Source of the DNA: Liolophura sinensis
Lineage: Eukaryota > Mollusca > Polyplacophora > Chitonida > Chitonidae
Reading direction: 5' to 3'
Length of the DNA: 64,000 bases
NCBI RefSeq assembly: GCF_032854445.1
Contig: NC_088306.1
Span: 8,582,193 to 8,646,192, forward strand
A model generated the notes under the pieces. That model had not been told where the DNA came from. It was given only the letters and a program-made list of their open reading frames with translations, and ran no database searches. This document shows, piece by piece, positions 45,528 through 58,435 of this stretch; positions within the stretch are counted from its first letter, which is position 1, and every line of letters begins with the position of its first letter. The position numbers were made by a program, and so were the translations under genes.

Positions 45528-46239
45528 TATTTAGGCTTTTCTATTTTATTCTTGCCGATTTCCAAGGCGTGATTCTATTGACCATTTACACGATCTTTCC
45601 AAACAAGTGACCTAAGGGCCTAGACAGTTCGCTTTTTCAAACTGTTACGTACACACAGCATAATGGAAGGTATGTTCACGCAATTCTCAACATTATTGTT
45701 ATGTAAATCATAGGTGCGTTATCTGCTGGAGATCTGACACACGAGTCAATGACAGTTTTGGGTGTTCTATCAGGCTGAGCTGGCAGATTTATAATTCTCA
45801 CTGATTCGGTACATGTCAATATGTACTGCCTCTGCTTGTCTCCCGGAGAGTGTTGCGCTGCTTATATATATGTATACACTCGGTAGCGGGCGGGACAAAA
45901 TGCCCGTTGGCAGGTCGATCCGTGTGTTATTTTCAGAGCATCAGTCTGATATATGCCGCTAATTACTGTTCAGATTTGCTCTGCTCTCGCCAATTCTCGT
46001 TCAGAGACATGTCGAAACACGACATACCGTAACCGATTTCATCCCATTATTACATCTGTGGACACTAAATAAAAGCAGAAAATAGTAAAAAATGATCAAC
46101 ATTATCTGGATGTTTGTCTCTCGTAGTTTGTGGTCTGGAATAGCGGGGGTAAAATTTAGCTTCAGTTTTTCCTTTCGGAACAACTCAAGCCCTTGCGCAT
46201 TTATACTTATCGTCATTTTAGGAGCCTATCCCCATAAAA

Positions 46240-46375
46240 CGGTAGCGATGAGTTCAAGCCCTGCTCATGCTGGCTTCCTCTCCGGCCGAAGATGGGAAGG
46301 TCATCTGCTAGCCAGTTGTGAATGATCTGTCCGTTTTCCTACTGCTGTCATGGAAGTCAGATACTCTTGAGTGTT
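46240..46375 (+). repeat. Type 1 SINE, diverged
   Basis: GATGAGTTCAAGCCCTGCTC, ATGCTGGCTTCCTCTCCGGC, then rapidly diverging body with GATACTCTTGAGTG. Confidence 0.7.
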
Positions 46376-46469
46376 TCTCGATTTTTTACATAATGATATG
46401 GCCAATACCTTACAGTGCCCCGTATCCTTTAGTTCCGTTGAACGCCGTACGCCGAATCATTAAAGCATA

Positions 46470-46640
46470 AATGTCTACAACACAGAGGATAAACCCAGAG
46501 CAGCGACAACAGTGTAATAGCAGACAAATGGTCACACGTAACCGGTGAAATACGGCCTCTTGTCAATTTACCTCAGTCACGGTTTTATTCCCAGTGTTGA
46601 ATGCATGAATTGTAGTAAATCCCATCCTCCACCCAGAGTA
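46470..46640 (+). repeat. Dispersed 0.3-kb repeat, truncated by a SINE
   Basis: CAGCGACAACAGTGTAATAG, TCACACGTAACCGGTGAAAT and ATTTACCTCAGTCACGGTTT; stops where the type 2 SINE begins. Confidence 0.75.
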
Positions 46641-46874
46641 GGTGAGTGCTTGGGGTTTAACGTCGTACTCAACAATTTTTCAGTCATATGACGACGAAGG
46701 AATCATTAGGGTGCATGTACGTGTAATGTGCCTCCTTGTTGCAGGACGGATTTCCACCGCTCTTTTATTTAGTGCTGCTTCACTGAGACGACTTACCGAA
46801 GGCAAGTAAGTTGCCCCGCCCGAGCCATTATACTGATACAGGTCAACCAGTCGTTGCACTATCCCCTTCATGGA
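46640..46874 (-). mobile_element. Type 2 SINE, 5' truncated
   Basis: GTGAGTGCTTGGGGTTTAAC, GTCGTACTCAACAATTTTTC and GCCATTATACTGATACAGGT on the plus strand match the other two copies; tRNA head missing. Confidence 0.85.
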
Positions 46875-46944
46875 TGTTAATTGAAATTTGTTGGGGTGGG
46901 GGTAAGTTCAAGATAAAGACTCATCTCAGTGTTGCTGTCAAAAT

Positions 46945-47430
46945 GCTCAAAGGAAAAAAACACTAAAATAAAGTATTACCAGATTAAAGAGCATTTAACA
47001 CTGTCCAGGAAAATTGCTGAATTTACTCTTTTAGAACTTTTCTAAAACTCTAAAATGCATGATAGGTCAGTCTGGTTGGTAGTGTGTTGGGACACAGAGG
47101 GTATCAGTGACGCAACAGCGATATTTTGGCTTGAAATGGTTCGTTTTAAGGCCCTTTATGTTAAATGCATTCTTAGCTCTAAAAGAAGATACATCTTGAA
47201 TGATGAAATTTGGCAATCTGTCTGCGCGAAGTGACAAGGAGTTGAAAGGGCGTCACTGGTTCCAATATGGTCAGAAAAGGCCTCAGTAGAATCCAAAGAA
47301 AGACTTTGTAGAAAAATATTCTAAAAAAAATAAATCAAACTATTTCCTCCGACAATATTTAACGGTCTTTCATCAGACACGTACTTCATGCCAGTGTGTT
47401 CTTTGCCTGTAATACTTTTTTAAGGCTGAT
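46945..47430. mobile_element. MITE family copy
   Basis: Left end AAACACTAAAATAAAGTATT, AACACTGTCCAGGAAAATTG; right end GGTCTTTCATCAGACACGTA, CAGTGTGTTCTTTGCCTG. Internal order is inverted relative to the 25.2-kb copy. Confidence 0.75.
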
Positions 47431-47944
47431 CCTTTTAACAATATAATGTTGACTCCCCTAAAGGAATTACTGATGGTAGGCGAATAACATTTCTTTCATT
47501 TGACAACTGTAAATGTAGGTTGACGTGTAACATGCTAAAGTTCAGACAATTTTAATCAAAAGAACTCAGTTGTCACATATCATAACGCTTGGATAAAACT
47601 GACTACCAGGTTTATTTGACAAAGAAATGTATTCCAGTTGCTGAGTTGTTTAGTTTTCGATGGTGTTTTGGCGATATCAGTAGGTATATATGTCTTCTTT
47701 GAGGGTAACATAGTTGTATGTACCTTATGCAAATATTAGAATTGATGCCCTGATTTAAAGACAAATGTCAAAAGCCTATATATTATTTGATGATTTATTA
47801 CGTACGCGTTCTTTCTAACTGTCGTCAAAATCAAAGTGCTCTGTAAACTTGTGCCTGTTTTGAGCTAAGCTTTCCGTCATTCTAATGCGTGTAATTTATA
47901 CTTCCACTGTGAAATACACATGCCCTTGCTGTCATCATGAAGTC

Positions 47945-48275
47945 GTCAGTCCCAGCCAACACAGACAGCTTGGCCCCATGTGGGGCCAAGATAGGCTGCA
48001 TTCTGGGCTCCCACTCAGGATGCCCACGTTGGGCCATAAGGAATTTGTCAGTGGGGCTTATGGTGGCCCCAACTGGGCTCTTAGGTGAGTCCTGAGTGGG
48101 CCCCTTCTGGGCGAGCCCATACAGGCTATAAATGGGCCCACGGTGGTTCCTTTCTAAGTTTAAATGGGTCCATCGTGGATCTATTCTGGGCTAGCCCATT
48201 CACGCTTAATATGGGCTCAAGGTGATTCTACTCTGGGCTGTCCCATTCGCGCTTCTTGTGGGTCCATGGTGATTT
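47945..48275. repeat. TGGGC-rich degenerate repeat
   Basis: Recurring TGGGCTCCCACTCAGG, TGGGCCATAAGG, GTGGGCCCCTTCTGGGC, ATGGGTCCATCGTGG and TTCTGGGCTAGCCCATTC at about 20-60 bp spacing. Left part translates to Trp/Gly/Pro-rich peptide, but frames do not persist. Clearly different in composition from its neighbours. Confidence 0.6.
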
Positions 48276-48829
48276 AGCAAATATGTATTTTCTAATATTC
48301 CGTTTAACAGTGACAGAAATGAAACAATCAGTGATGCTATTTTATATCTCAATCATAAAACCGATAATTTAACGAAATACAGAAGCTGGGTTAAATGTAA
48401 AAAAAAAAATCAAATACGTAATGCTTTCTTCTTGGCAATTTATCACATTGCCATAGGCTTACTCCAAATGTTGACATTCTGAGATACACAAATTATTTAT
48501 GGTTGTGTAAAGTGCTAATTTTTTTGTCCATATGAGCAACACTTTATTTTGAAACCTAACACAATTGCAAGAGTAAATTTCCAAAGCTGATGAATGCTCG
48601 CGTTGCTTTATTACCTTTATTTCTCTGGTGGGCCTTGCAGTTCGGTATCCGTCTGCAAATCAGAGGTTTCCTTTTTTCACTTGCCCCTTCATAGTCTCCT
48701 AAAGAAATTATAAATTGAATGCAAACCAGCTGCCTCTAATACTATGTTTCCACACTGTGCTTTCAGCCAAAAAAAAAAACACTTGTGGGTTAATGTTAAG
48801 CTTGTTGCTCAGCATTTAAGGGAGGGAAT

Positions 48830-48875
48830 CAGAACTGGTTGGCCTAATGTTATAAGCGGAATATTATGTATGGTC
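48830..48875 (+). repeat. Type 3 SINE fragment
   Basis: GGGAATCAGAACTGGTTGGC followed by CTAATGTTATAAG resembles the middle of the type 3 SINE (GGAAACAGGACTGGTTGGCC at 62.7 kb). Confidence 0.35.
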
Positions 48876-49160
48876 TCTTCTATCATACACTTCAATTAGG
48901 CAGCACCATAAATGTCGAGATGCAGACTAACTAAAACAGTCAGAGAATAGTGAAATGACAGATCGGAATATAGATAAAAGACACCTTACACTTGAATCAA
49001 ACAATCAACGAGACATCATGCCCAGTAGATCCTACGCTTGCTTTATTTCACAACTGCCGTTAACAGAATTTTAGAGAAAGACCTACAATATATATGGGAA
49101 TACATGGATTGTATCCGACTGAATTTTTATACCACTGAAATAATATACGTTATTACGCTT

Positions 49161-49390
49161 AGTTGGTTAGCGCGCTAGCGCCGCATAATGACCCAGGAGT
49201 CTCTCACCAATGCGGTCGCTGTGAGTTCAAGTCATGCTGGTTTCCTCTCCAGCCATACGTGGGAAGGTCTGCAGCAACCTGCGGATGGTCGTGGGCATTC
49301 CCTGTTTCCACCCACCACAATGTTGGCCGCCGTCGTATAAGTGAAATATTCTTGAGTACGGCGTAAAACACCAATCAAATAAATAAAATA
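49161..49390 (+). mobile_element. Type 1 SINE, nearly full length
   Basis: A box TTAGTTGGTTAGCGCGCTAG, B box GTGAGTTCAAGTC with a short deletion after it, TTCCACCCACCACAATGTTG and AATCAAATAAATAAAAT tail. AATATACGT occurs on both sides and may be the target duplication. Confidence 0.9.
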
Positions 49391-50073
49391 AATATACGTA
49401 AATAAGTGTAATTTCTAGCTTTTCCCACCACCCGGATCTGATAATTTTCCACTGGTCACTTGGAACCTGCTTTAGCCCGACACGTTTGCACAAAATATTT
49501 GAGCTGCTAGCTTTTTGCCAAAACCATTCACTCTCCTCTTTATTTATGGACCAGGAAGTGGGCATCGCTGCTACTGTGTAGCTCTCTCTGACTTCAACAA
49601 TGGCGTCCTTTGTCATGATTATGCCCAATCTACATTAATGGTAATACACTGGTAACTTCTAGTTTTTCAGAGATGTGAGAAACTAAATAAATCCATAACT
49701 TGGATGAAATAAGCGGATACAGAAAGAGGGATTGTAGTTTTTGAAATTCAGAATACAGTATCAGCGTTTCTCCAGAGGAAGAAACCAATTTATTTCTCAC
49801 CAAAACTATTTTACCATCAATTTCAAAGCAATTATATCCCTCATTGCATTTATTTCTGGAAAAGTCATCTACCTAAATAAACGTGTGTCTGTGTGCATCG
49901 TCCACGCCCATTGTTCCCAGACTGACCTATCATGCATTTAACCAAGGCACAAGCAGGGCATCAAAAACAAAGGCATCTAATTTGCATAACTTGTTGTCAA
50001 GCTCTAAACCATCACGTAAGATACTTTTCTTATCCTCTACAAACACATGTAAGGATTGCTTCAAAGAAAATGG

Positions 50074-50238
50074 CACTGAATTAATATTTATTTATTTATT
50101 TGATTGGTGTTTTACGCCGTACTCAAGAATATTTCACTTATACGACGGCGGCCAGCATTATGGTGGGAGGAAACCGGGCAGACCCCGGGGGAATCCCACG
50201 ACCATCCGCAGGTTGCTGACAGACCCACTGAATTAATA
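50074..50238 (-). mobile_element. 5'-truncated type 1 SINE with 13-bp target duplication
   Basis: Element 50087-50225 between perfect CACTGAATTAATA copies at 50074-50086 and 50226-50238. Only the body and tail are present, so truncation happened at insertion, as in target-primed reverse transcription. Confidence 0.93.
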
Positions 50239-51179
50239 GGGTACACACAGATGACAATTGGATCACATTTGGACAGTTCTACTGCCCTACCTAAAATTGG
50301 CCATAGACTTGAGTTAGAGTTTCGGAAAAGGGGTAACCACCAATGATAACGTAAAGCGTCAATGTTTCATATGTTTCAGCTAGTTCTGTGCCACTACTAC
50401 TATTATCTTGAGTTAGCAACATCAAGATGATAATCAGACCATCCTTCAATGTCTTTTATCCTGCATTGTCTTGGGATAGAAATAAGGGTTCCAGGATCTA
50501 TTGGTACGTTCATATTTGCCTTGGGTAACAAATGCAATAGCTCGGTTACACACATCAACAAAACTAAGAACTGGGATAAATAAGTTTGTGCATTCTTACC
50601 TTCAGTAGCTCAGTTTTTGAGGAAACGTTGAAGCGAAGCAATGTAGCAATATGGCGGCTGTAGACTGTACACGTGGGATGCAGTGGGATGCTGGGTGCGT
50701 GGTCAAGGTGGGAAATTCTCCAGCCGCGTGGTCTGTCTGTCCGAGAAAATCCAATGCCCTGAATCCAACACATCCGATGTCCCACCACCCTTTTTCGTCA
50801 TAGTGTTACTTCTCATTCCATTCCCGGTGAAAGCAATTGTGACGTCATGACGTCACACAAAGACTGAATGTTTGCAACCAACGTATTTGCAACAATACTG
50901 CTTACGATTGGTCAATTGCGTATTTTTGATTGGGGAAAAGCTGGTTCACACAAAGGCAGCAAATCTCTTGACCTGGTTCCGGACAGTTTTCCTGGTATGA
51001 CCAGAGCTGATCACTGCCAGATGTGCATCCCCATCTCGAAGTAGCACAGGTCTCCATCATCTTTAATTCACCATGATAGATATGTATTCTTTAGCACTAC
51101 AAAGTGTACAAGTCATATTCAAAATCTCACCATATAAAATATATGGGCTATTAGCGTATTTTTTAAAGACATGGGCAGC

Positions 51180-51385
51180 CCACATGGGTCCCAGCTTGAG
51201 TTCAAGTCCACCTCATGTTGGATTTCTCTCCGGTCAAACGTTGGAATGTCTGTCAGCAATTTTATTTTGTTTGATTGGTGTTTTACGCTGTACTCAAGAA
51301 TATTGCATTTCTACGACGGCGGCCAGCATTATGGTGGAAGGAAATCGGGGAGAGCCCAGGGGAATACACAGGAATACACAGTATA
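51180..51385. mobile_element. Two adjoining type 1 SINE fragments in opposite orientation
   Basis: A plus-strand 5' piece (51180-51262: GAGTTCAAGTCCACCTCATG, TCTCTCCGGTCAAACG) is followed directly by a minus-strand 3' piece (51268-51385: TTTGATTGGTGTTTTACGCT, GCGGCCAGCATTATGGTGG). Confidence 0.8.
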
Positions 51386-52414
51386 TGAGCACTGATCAAA
51401 TGGCTCCTCGTCAACATATGTTGTCATAAAATTGTTACATACGACGTAAAACTCCAAGCATACATACATGCATACATACAAAAGCTACAGTAGAAAAACG
51501 GCAATACGAGCTTTGTTAATCGTTTATCATCATCATAGGCAAGCAAACATGCTTAGAAAGGAGAATCTAAACACCCTCTGTTCAAGAAACGGATTTGAAC
51601 CCCATCCCCAACGTCCTGGCGATTAACTAATTTTAATATTTACGTTAATGGTTAGGAACTGCTAATCTACAAATTCCCAAGAATTGGGTTTGAACCCGCA
51701 TATTCTGTGTTCTAACGATTAACTTGTTTTACTAGTTTTAATATGTACCTTAACAGTTTAGAATTGGGCTTACAGGTTAGTTTACTTCCCTTGACCCCGA
51801 ATGTTCACGGATTAATATTTTCACTCTTTCATGTGACCCAGTATCCAATTTTAGATATCCAAGCAGATAACAGACTCTATTTCAAATTTCAACATGACAC
51901 ATTTTACCACATTCATGTATCCAAATAAACTAACTGGACTTTGAATCTACGATTACTCTTATGAAATAGCTTTGACTACTTTTGTCACATGCATGGTATG
52001 TGCGCTGAATGACGGCACAGATCTAACGTCGACATGTTTGGCCTAGATATATCCGTCCGAATTTACGTTCTTGATAACAAGTCAGACTTAATCCCTGCCA
52101 GCTAAGAATGTTAAATTCTGCTTTATTTATGGGCTAAACTGTCCAGCACTTTCTTCGATTCATCACCATTCACGATTTCCAGACGTATAGATTTAACTCT
52201 GGGGACGCGCTTATTCGAGTCCAGTTGGTAGAAGACTGTGGTAATTCGGTATAACGAGATCAGCCTTATCTACATCGGTTAGACGACAGGTGTTTCTACC
52301 TGGCACCATTTTTTGAAAAGAAGACTAATGTAAGTAGTACATGTTGGGTTTGTGTACCAAAATATAAATGTTCTTGTGATCCTCCGAACAAATTGTCTTT
52401 CGTATATCTCACAA

Positions 52415-52515
52415 ATGGGAAAGATTGTTAGTAACTTGCCACAGGTGATTGTTTTTCTCCACGTTTCCTTTCGTTCCCCCTCCCCCCACATCCTCCTGTC
52501 GTATCGGTGGGAAAA
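52415..52515 (+). repeat. Very degraded SINE-like segment
   Basis: GGGAAAGATTGTTAGTAACT and TTTTTCTCCACGTTTCCTTT resemble the type 1 body; a similar piece is at 63085-63200. Confidence 0.35.
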
Positions 52516-53195
52516 CATTTAAAAGGCCAGTTCCATTGTAAGTAAATATAGGCAAAATGTTGAGTTTGTCTAGCACTGTGCTTCATTACTGTGACCAATT
52601 CGCCCCTTGACCCAACCTCGGGGCTGTATATTCATCGTGCTGAATAAGAACGTCATCTTTGGCATGTAAAAAAGTGCAATCAAAACGTAACGGAGATACA
52701 TATTTTAATTAACAAGAACAACTTATAAACTACGTATGGCTTGGAACACCATTTGGATACTGATTTTAATTCATTTTAGTCGAACATTCCTTGAATCTGT
52801 CCGTCATCATTAAAAACTGTTCATTGCTTCTCTTCGAAAGACCTCGTCCAGATTTCCAACATAATTTATTTTGTTTGTTTTTTTTTTGCAGTTAAAATTA
52901 TATGCAATCACACCTATGTTGACCCTTTGACTCTTGAAAGACTTGTACTTTTCAGTTATCACATGGTTGCTTGAAATCAAAGGTACTACAAACGTGTATA
53001 CGAATCATGAAGATTTGGGATGCTCGTATATTTTCAGAACTAACCGCGACCTTTTTGGTCGTGGATTGTCTCAAGTAGTCGTACATGGCAGAACAAGAGT
53101 GGTGGTGCCTTAGTACTGTATGGCTGAAAATCCCTGGATCATCGTCCCATTGCCCGTTTTAACGGTCACTGCTTAACTTTCAGAAGAACTACATC

Positions 53196-53367
53196 ATGAC
53201 CATGACTAGCCCCCGACACAGATTAGCCGTCTTCGTGCTGTGTTTGTCTGTAATGGCGACCGTTCGCGGCCTGGACGTTGTTATAGAACACACAAAGTAT
53301 ACTGCACATGCCCAGCTGACAGAAGCCGGAAGAGAGGCCAGTCTTTATGGAAACCAAGCTTGTTATG
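53196..53367 (+). CDS. Secreted helical protein exon 1 (signal peptide)
   Basis: ATG at 53196 is the first of two close Met codons (MTMTSP). Hydrophobic core LAVFVLCLSVM, then the mature start LDVVIEHTKYTAHAQLTEAG. Ends TAT G|gtgagc. Confidence 0.7.
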
Positions 53368-56300
53368 GTGAGCATGCATTGAAAGAATATCGTCGTTAAC
53401 AGCCTCGGTATTTACTAAAACAAGTCACCGTTACATTAACGTCAGAAGCAATAAGGCTTTCTTTAGTTCTACTCTTTATAAAAGTTACCACTCATGGGAT
53501 GTTACATTATTTATTGAATTACTTGAATTTCTCATTAATAACATCTATGTGAAATTCGGAGATACCATTTACCAACAGTGCATAGGTATTCCAATGGGTA
53601 CCAATTGTGCGCCTCTTTTGGCAGACCTATACCTGTTTTCACATGAATACGACTACATGCAAAAATTACTTAAAAGTAATATCTTTACAGCTCGATCCTT
53701 TTCATTTACCAGTTGGTATATTGATGATCTACTGGCGTTAAATAATCCCCATATTGCTGAAGCGGTGAAGGAAATCTATCCGCCTTCATTGGATTTAAAG
53801 GAGACAACAGATAGTCCTGATGGTACATCTTATTTGGATCTATGTCTGTACAAAGACGAACAAGGTCTCTTTTTCAGGCCGCCTTTAGGACAAAAGGGAT
53901 AATTTCAATTTTGATATTGTAAATTATCCTTATTTAGATAGCAATATACCACAGGGTCCTGCATATGGCGTATACATATCTCGCCTTGTAGCATTTGTCA
54001 GATCTTGCGTTAATTGTGATGATTTTAATCTGCGTCACAAGTTGCTAGTTCAAAAACTAGTTTGTCAAGGATACTCCATCAAACGCCTTCGTTCTAAGTT
54101 GCTCAAATTTTACAATGAGTATAACACTCTCGTTGGCAGGTATGGACAGAGCGTTCAGAGTCTCTGGCGATTTGCATTGTGATCAACCACATAGACGGCG
54201 CTGTTATCCCTATGTACATATCTATCGCGTACATGGTATTTAACAACATAAATGGCGCTGTTTGCCGAGTGTAACCGTCTATCTTGTATGTCATGTGTAA
54301 CATCATAGATGGCGCCTCTTGTAGCATGAGATCTTTACATATTAACGGGAAAGACGTAATCGTCCGTTACTTTTGAATCGCAATCTGATCGGTTAGGGTC
54401 TGTAACGCTCGTCATTTTCAAACTGTATCTAATACAGCCTAACCTGGGGCTAGGGGCCGTAAAGGTTGCCATGCTAATTACATCAGCATGATGCCTTTAT
54501 GAACAGTTGCAATTAAAGCGCGACTGAGATACTTGTTTAATTGTTATTTGTCATGGAACTCATTCACGGACTACGAATTTGAACTTTGATATGGAATTCA
54601 TGCCTGGAATATTCATTGTCTGCCCGGCATCATTGAACACTGATGACCGTTTCTCTCTTGTGTGTTACCGGCTTTATTTCTTATTTGTATAATTTCTTAC
54701 ATACCTTTGTCTTCGGGAGTTAGTGTTAAATGTTGTTTTGGAAATGGATCTTGCGATTATCGACTTGGAACGCCCTTTACGGACTACGAATGGTATATGA
54801 ATGTCGGACTTGACGCTTATATTCAGATTGCAATCAGCCAAACTGTTATGTAAACTTGTAACAATAACAAGATAGCCAAACTACAGTTTTAGGAAAGAAT
54901 GTCCGGTAAAACAATATGATATGATGCGTACATGTACATTTCAGTATGGACACAGCATTATAGGTACTATAGGATGTAAATTCGAAAACCTAGTTTAAAA
55001 GATTAAGCTCCCCAAGACTGCAGATGTTGTCATTGGGTAAATGGGCAAAATCCGATGGGAGTCCGAAAGCCAAACGACACAATTTAAAGAGAGAGAGTGC
55101 CAGAAACAATCCTAGGTTAATACAAAAATCCTAAGTAATATGACTAACGCAGCTTCAGACGGCAACGTTCCATAAACTCAGTCGCTGTAATCGTAGAACG
55201 CATGGTACAATGGCCATCAAGTGCTCAACGGGTTCAAGAGCTAGCTTAAGTAAGGACTACTACCTCCTTCAGCATTTAAATCACGGGTTCAAATCCAGGT
55301 TTCACTGGTTCGTCAGGTCTTATTCACTCCTTAATTTCGGTTTCCTACAACGCCCATTACCTCTTTTAAAATAATTCATATCACGGAAGTTAACAGCTTG
55401 GGATTGTTTCTCAAAGTGTCAACTTATTAGAACTCTTCAATGATCGCTGTGATCGGTCTGGCTATGTTTTATGTTAAATGTGATGGCAACACAGCATTTA
55501 GAGTAATTCTAGATCAGTGACGTGTAATAAATTGCAACTATCAACACAGCATGTTGTTTTTTTTTAAATATAATTCTGCGTAAGCCAATGTGCTATAGGG
55601 CGTGTGCATGAACGTTGCTACGTTTAGGTATATACATGGCCATAATAAAACCCTAACTGAGGTAAGTTAACAAGTGGACTCATCTTGCAGGGAATACCTG
55701 TGACCATTTGCCAAATATAGCATTGTTGTCACTGCTCTGGTTTTACATTCTATGCTGTAAGTCTTTTATTACATTTAAACGCACAACAGAGATATTGTCG
55801 ACTACGTCCACGTGTACTGACGGATTTCAGTGTTCTTATTCTTTGTAATTTTTGATGAAAGTTTTCTTGTATTTGTATTCTGTATTCGAAATATCATTTA
55901 ACAGATGTAGCTTTATACATATGTAGCATTATACAGATGTAGCATTTAACAGGTGTAGCTTTATACAGATGTAGCATTTAACAGATGTAGCATTATACAG
56001 ATGTAGCATTTAACAGGTGTAGCTTTATTCGACATTCTGTGAACTGTTTATCGCTGTCCATTTTCAGAGCTTCTGGCCCTGCTCTATCAGACATATGGTA
56101 AACACTACATAAGGTAAGGCGTCTAATGTTCAACAAAACAATCGTTGTTTGCTCGGCAAATTCTTCATTGAGTGTGTACTATTGCCGTGTAGGAAAGTAC
56201 TCTGTCACTTCAGTCGCCGGGGATAAATGCAGATTTACCCATAGTTGTTTACTCGGAAGAGATTTAAAAGCAAAGCACACATGTGCGCTTGTATTCGACA

Positions 56301-58435
56301 TTTCACTATGTAAGACAGAGCTTAAAGGCGGCCTTGGCCCGTGGGTCAATATATTGAGCTCTTACTGGGTTCTTTTTCTCTTTCAGAAATGTGTACTTGC
56401 ACCAAAAACCTTTAGAGAACTAAAGTAGAGTAAAGCAAATGTGAGATGCAATAAATTAATGTTTTTTTCGTCACATGTAATCGGTTATGTACATTATGGT
56501 ACGTATTGCAGTTCGGTCGCTCTGAGCTTTCCACGACCTTTGCCTGTTTTCCTCCCACCATAATGCTGGCCGCTATCGTATAGGTGAAATATTCTCGAGT
56601 ACTACGTAAAACACCAATCAAATAAATAAATAGACAAATAAAAACGTTATGGTAATTGGCATTGTGCAAACAGGGTCAGGCGTTTTCTTTCCATTACATA
56701 ACATATGATGTTGAATGCATTTTCACTTGAATGTATTTTCACTTACATGTACCTCAGTTATGTAACGGGGAATCACAAAACTGTCCGTCTCAGAACTTGT
56801 GATGATTTTTTTTATCAATATACAAATACATGTACTGTCGCGACTTGGTTTTTCTTGAGTTCTTTAAGCTTGAGTTCTAAAACATCTGAATGCAGCACCT
56901 TCTGTTTCTCTTCAACTGACTCTCTTCATGTTACATATTGTACATGTACTAGTCTCCGCTACCCCCTCCCCACGCCACCCCCTCCGCACCTCACCCCACC
57001 TCCAGGAAAAGACAGTGCTTCAGCAGACAGGCGTCTGTCTTAGTAAAGCTAATTCAGTTACGAGTATATTTGCTCTCGATAAACAAAGGCGAGTAAACGT
57101 CAGTGATTAAATTGTGACAGTCATCGATTTGTCATCAATAATTCATGCGGATAGCTCCTGATATCATTGCAAATAAACCTGTCCAAATTTCTGGCGGCAA
57201 CCGCTGGAGATATACGATGGTACTTTAAAGCGTTGGGGCAAAGCGATACAAACCCAAGCGCCTCGGCCGATATAAATGTAACGAACTGTTTGAATGACAA
57301 TGGACTGAAATTTTGTTTACTAAGTTGATATTGCGCGATCAAAATCGAACGGGATGAATGACTTTTTCGTATCGTCTTACAATATGGTAATTCTGTTAAG
57401 GGAGTGTTTGCAGCTTAATCATCAGATATGCATTCACACCGTCAGGACGATAAGTTTGTATTTTGAATACACACATAACATGATTTGAGTGCAAAGCGCT
57501 GTTTTAATTCTATACCTTTTTAAAGCAAGGAGATAATAATCATAGCACAGATTATATGGATCAATGTGTTTTGGAAATTGTTGGTAAACAGTGTAGAGGG
57601 ACGTGATTATATATGAGTTAATCAATTTGTTGATTTGATCGCTATATATGTATACGTAGACTTTGCTTATACGACGGCGGCGAGGTGAATGTACTTCATT
57701 CTGTGTTAGGTCCGCCGTATACGCGTAATTCCAGCTTAATTGCTCAAAAGTTAAGGGTTATAACCTCGTGCTTAAGACGACCGAAATGCTTTTAGTTGAT
57801 GACATCAGCCGATGGTCAAGGAAGGCAGAAATAAAATATTAACAGCGGTATAAAAGGCAGTTGTTCTTACAAAACCCTGAAAGTGGTTAAACCGGATGCA
57901 TGAGTTATACTCAAGGGTTTACGCCAGACTAAAATATCACATTCTAATTCGTCACCTACGCTGTGTTTTATTAGTGTTTCGTTATATTTTACCAGCACTT
58001 TGCAAAATGGTAACCCATTAGATGGTGCTTAATTGCTTTTTATGACGTTTCCCTTTATGCTGTTGTATTTTTGCAATTTCTAACAGTACCGTGCATATTG
58101 ATGCCGAAAAGCTGTTGGTCTGTAGAAGCGTAGGCAAGGATAATTGTCTTACAAACGTGCCTTCTTATCATACTTTGTTAAACCATCTATTACGTTATTA
58201 TTTGTTTAAACACTGCATTGCTGCTACCGTGTCACTATTAGCACTACTATACTTATGCACGTGCTTATAAACCGTGACCGTTTGTTCAATCGCCATTTAC
58301 TGGGAAGGTCTGTCAACAACCTGCGGATGCTCCTGGGTCTCTACCCGGTTTGCTTCCACCATAATGTTGGCCGCCGTCGTATATGTGAAATATTTTGTGT
58401 GAAACATCAATCAATCAAATAAATAAATAAATCAG

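Larger units (their letters stand above)
29400..53195. other. Intergenic region between the TNF-like gene and the secreted-protein gene
   Basis: About 24 kb between divergent genes (minus on the left, plus on the right). 29400-31400 looks mostly single-copy and should include the TNF-like promoter. Further right it is dominated by SINEs, the dispersed 0.3-kb family, DNA-element remnants and a 17/51-bp array. One minus-strand open frame at 37567-38022 is a possible exon. Poly-C runs of 13 or more lie near 31819, 32319, 42675. Nothing was recognised in about 35945-36800, 39660-40690, 47430-47940 and 51400-52250. Confidence 0.5.
54331..56067. other. Intron 1, right part
   Basis: Probably the rest of the retroelement 3' region to about 54660, then unique sequence, a degraded tRNA-like GGGTTCAAATCCAGG at 55285, a dispersed-repeat copy and a 16-bp array. 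A 63-codon frame at 54662-54853 has a hydrophobic start but only GTG, so it is not called. Confidence 0.5.

Noticed and set aside
54662-54853. 63-codon frame with a hydrophobic start and Cys residues
   Set aside because: No ATG, lies in the probable 3' region of a retroelement, and no splice sites in phase.
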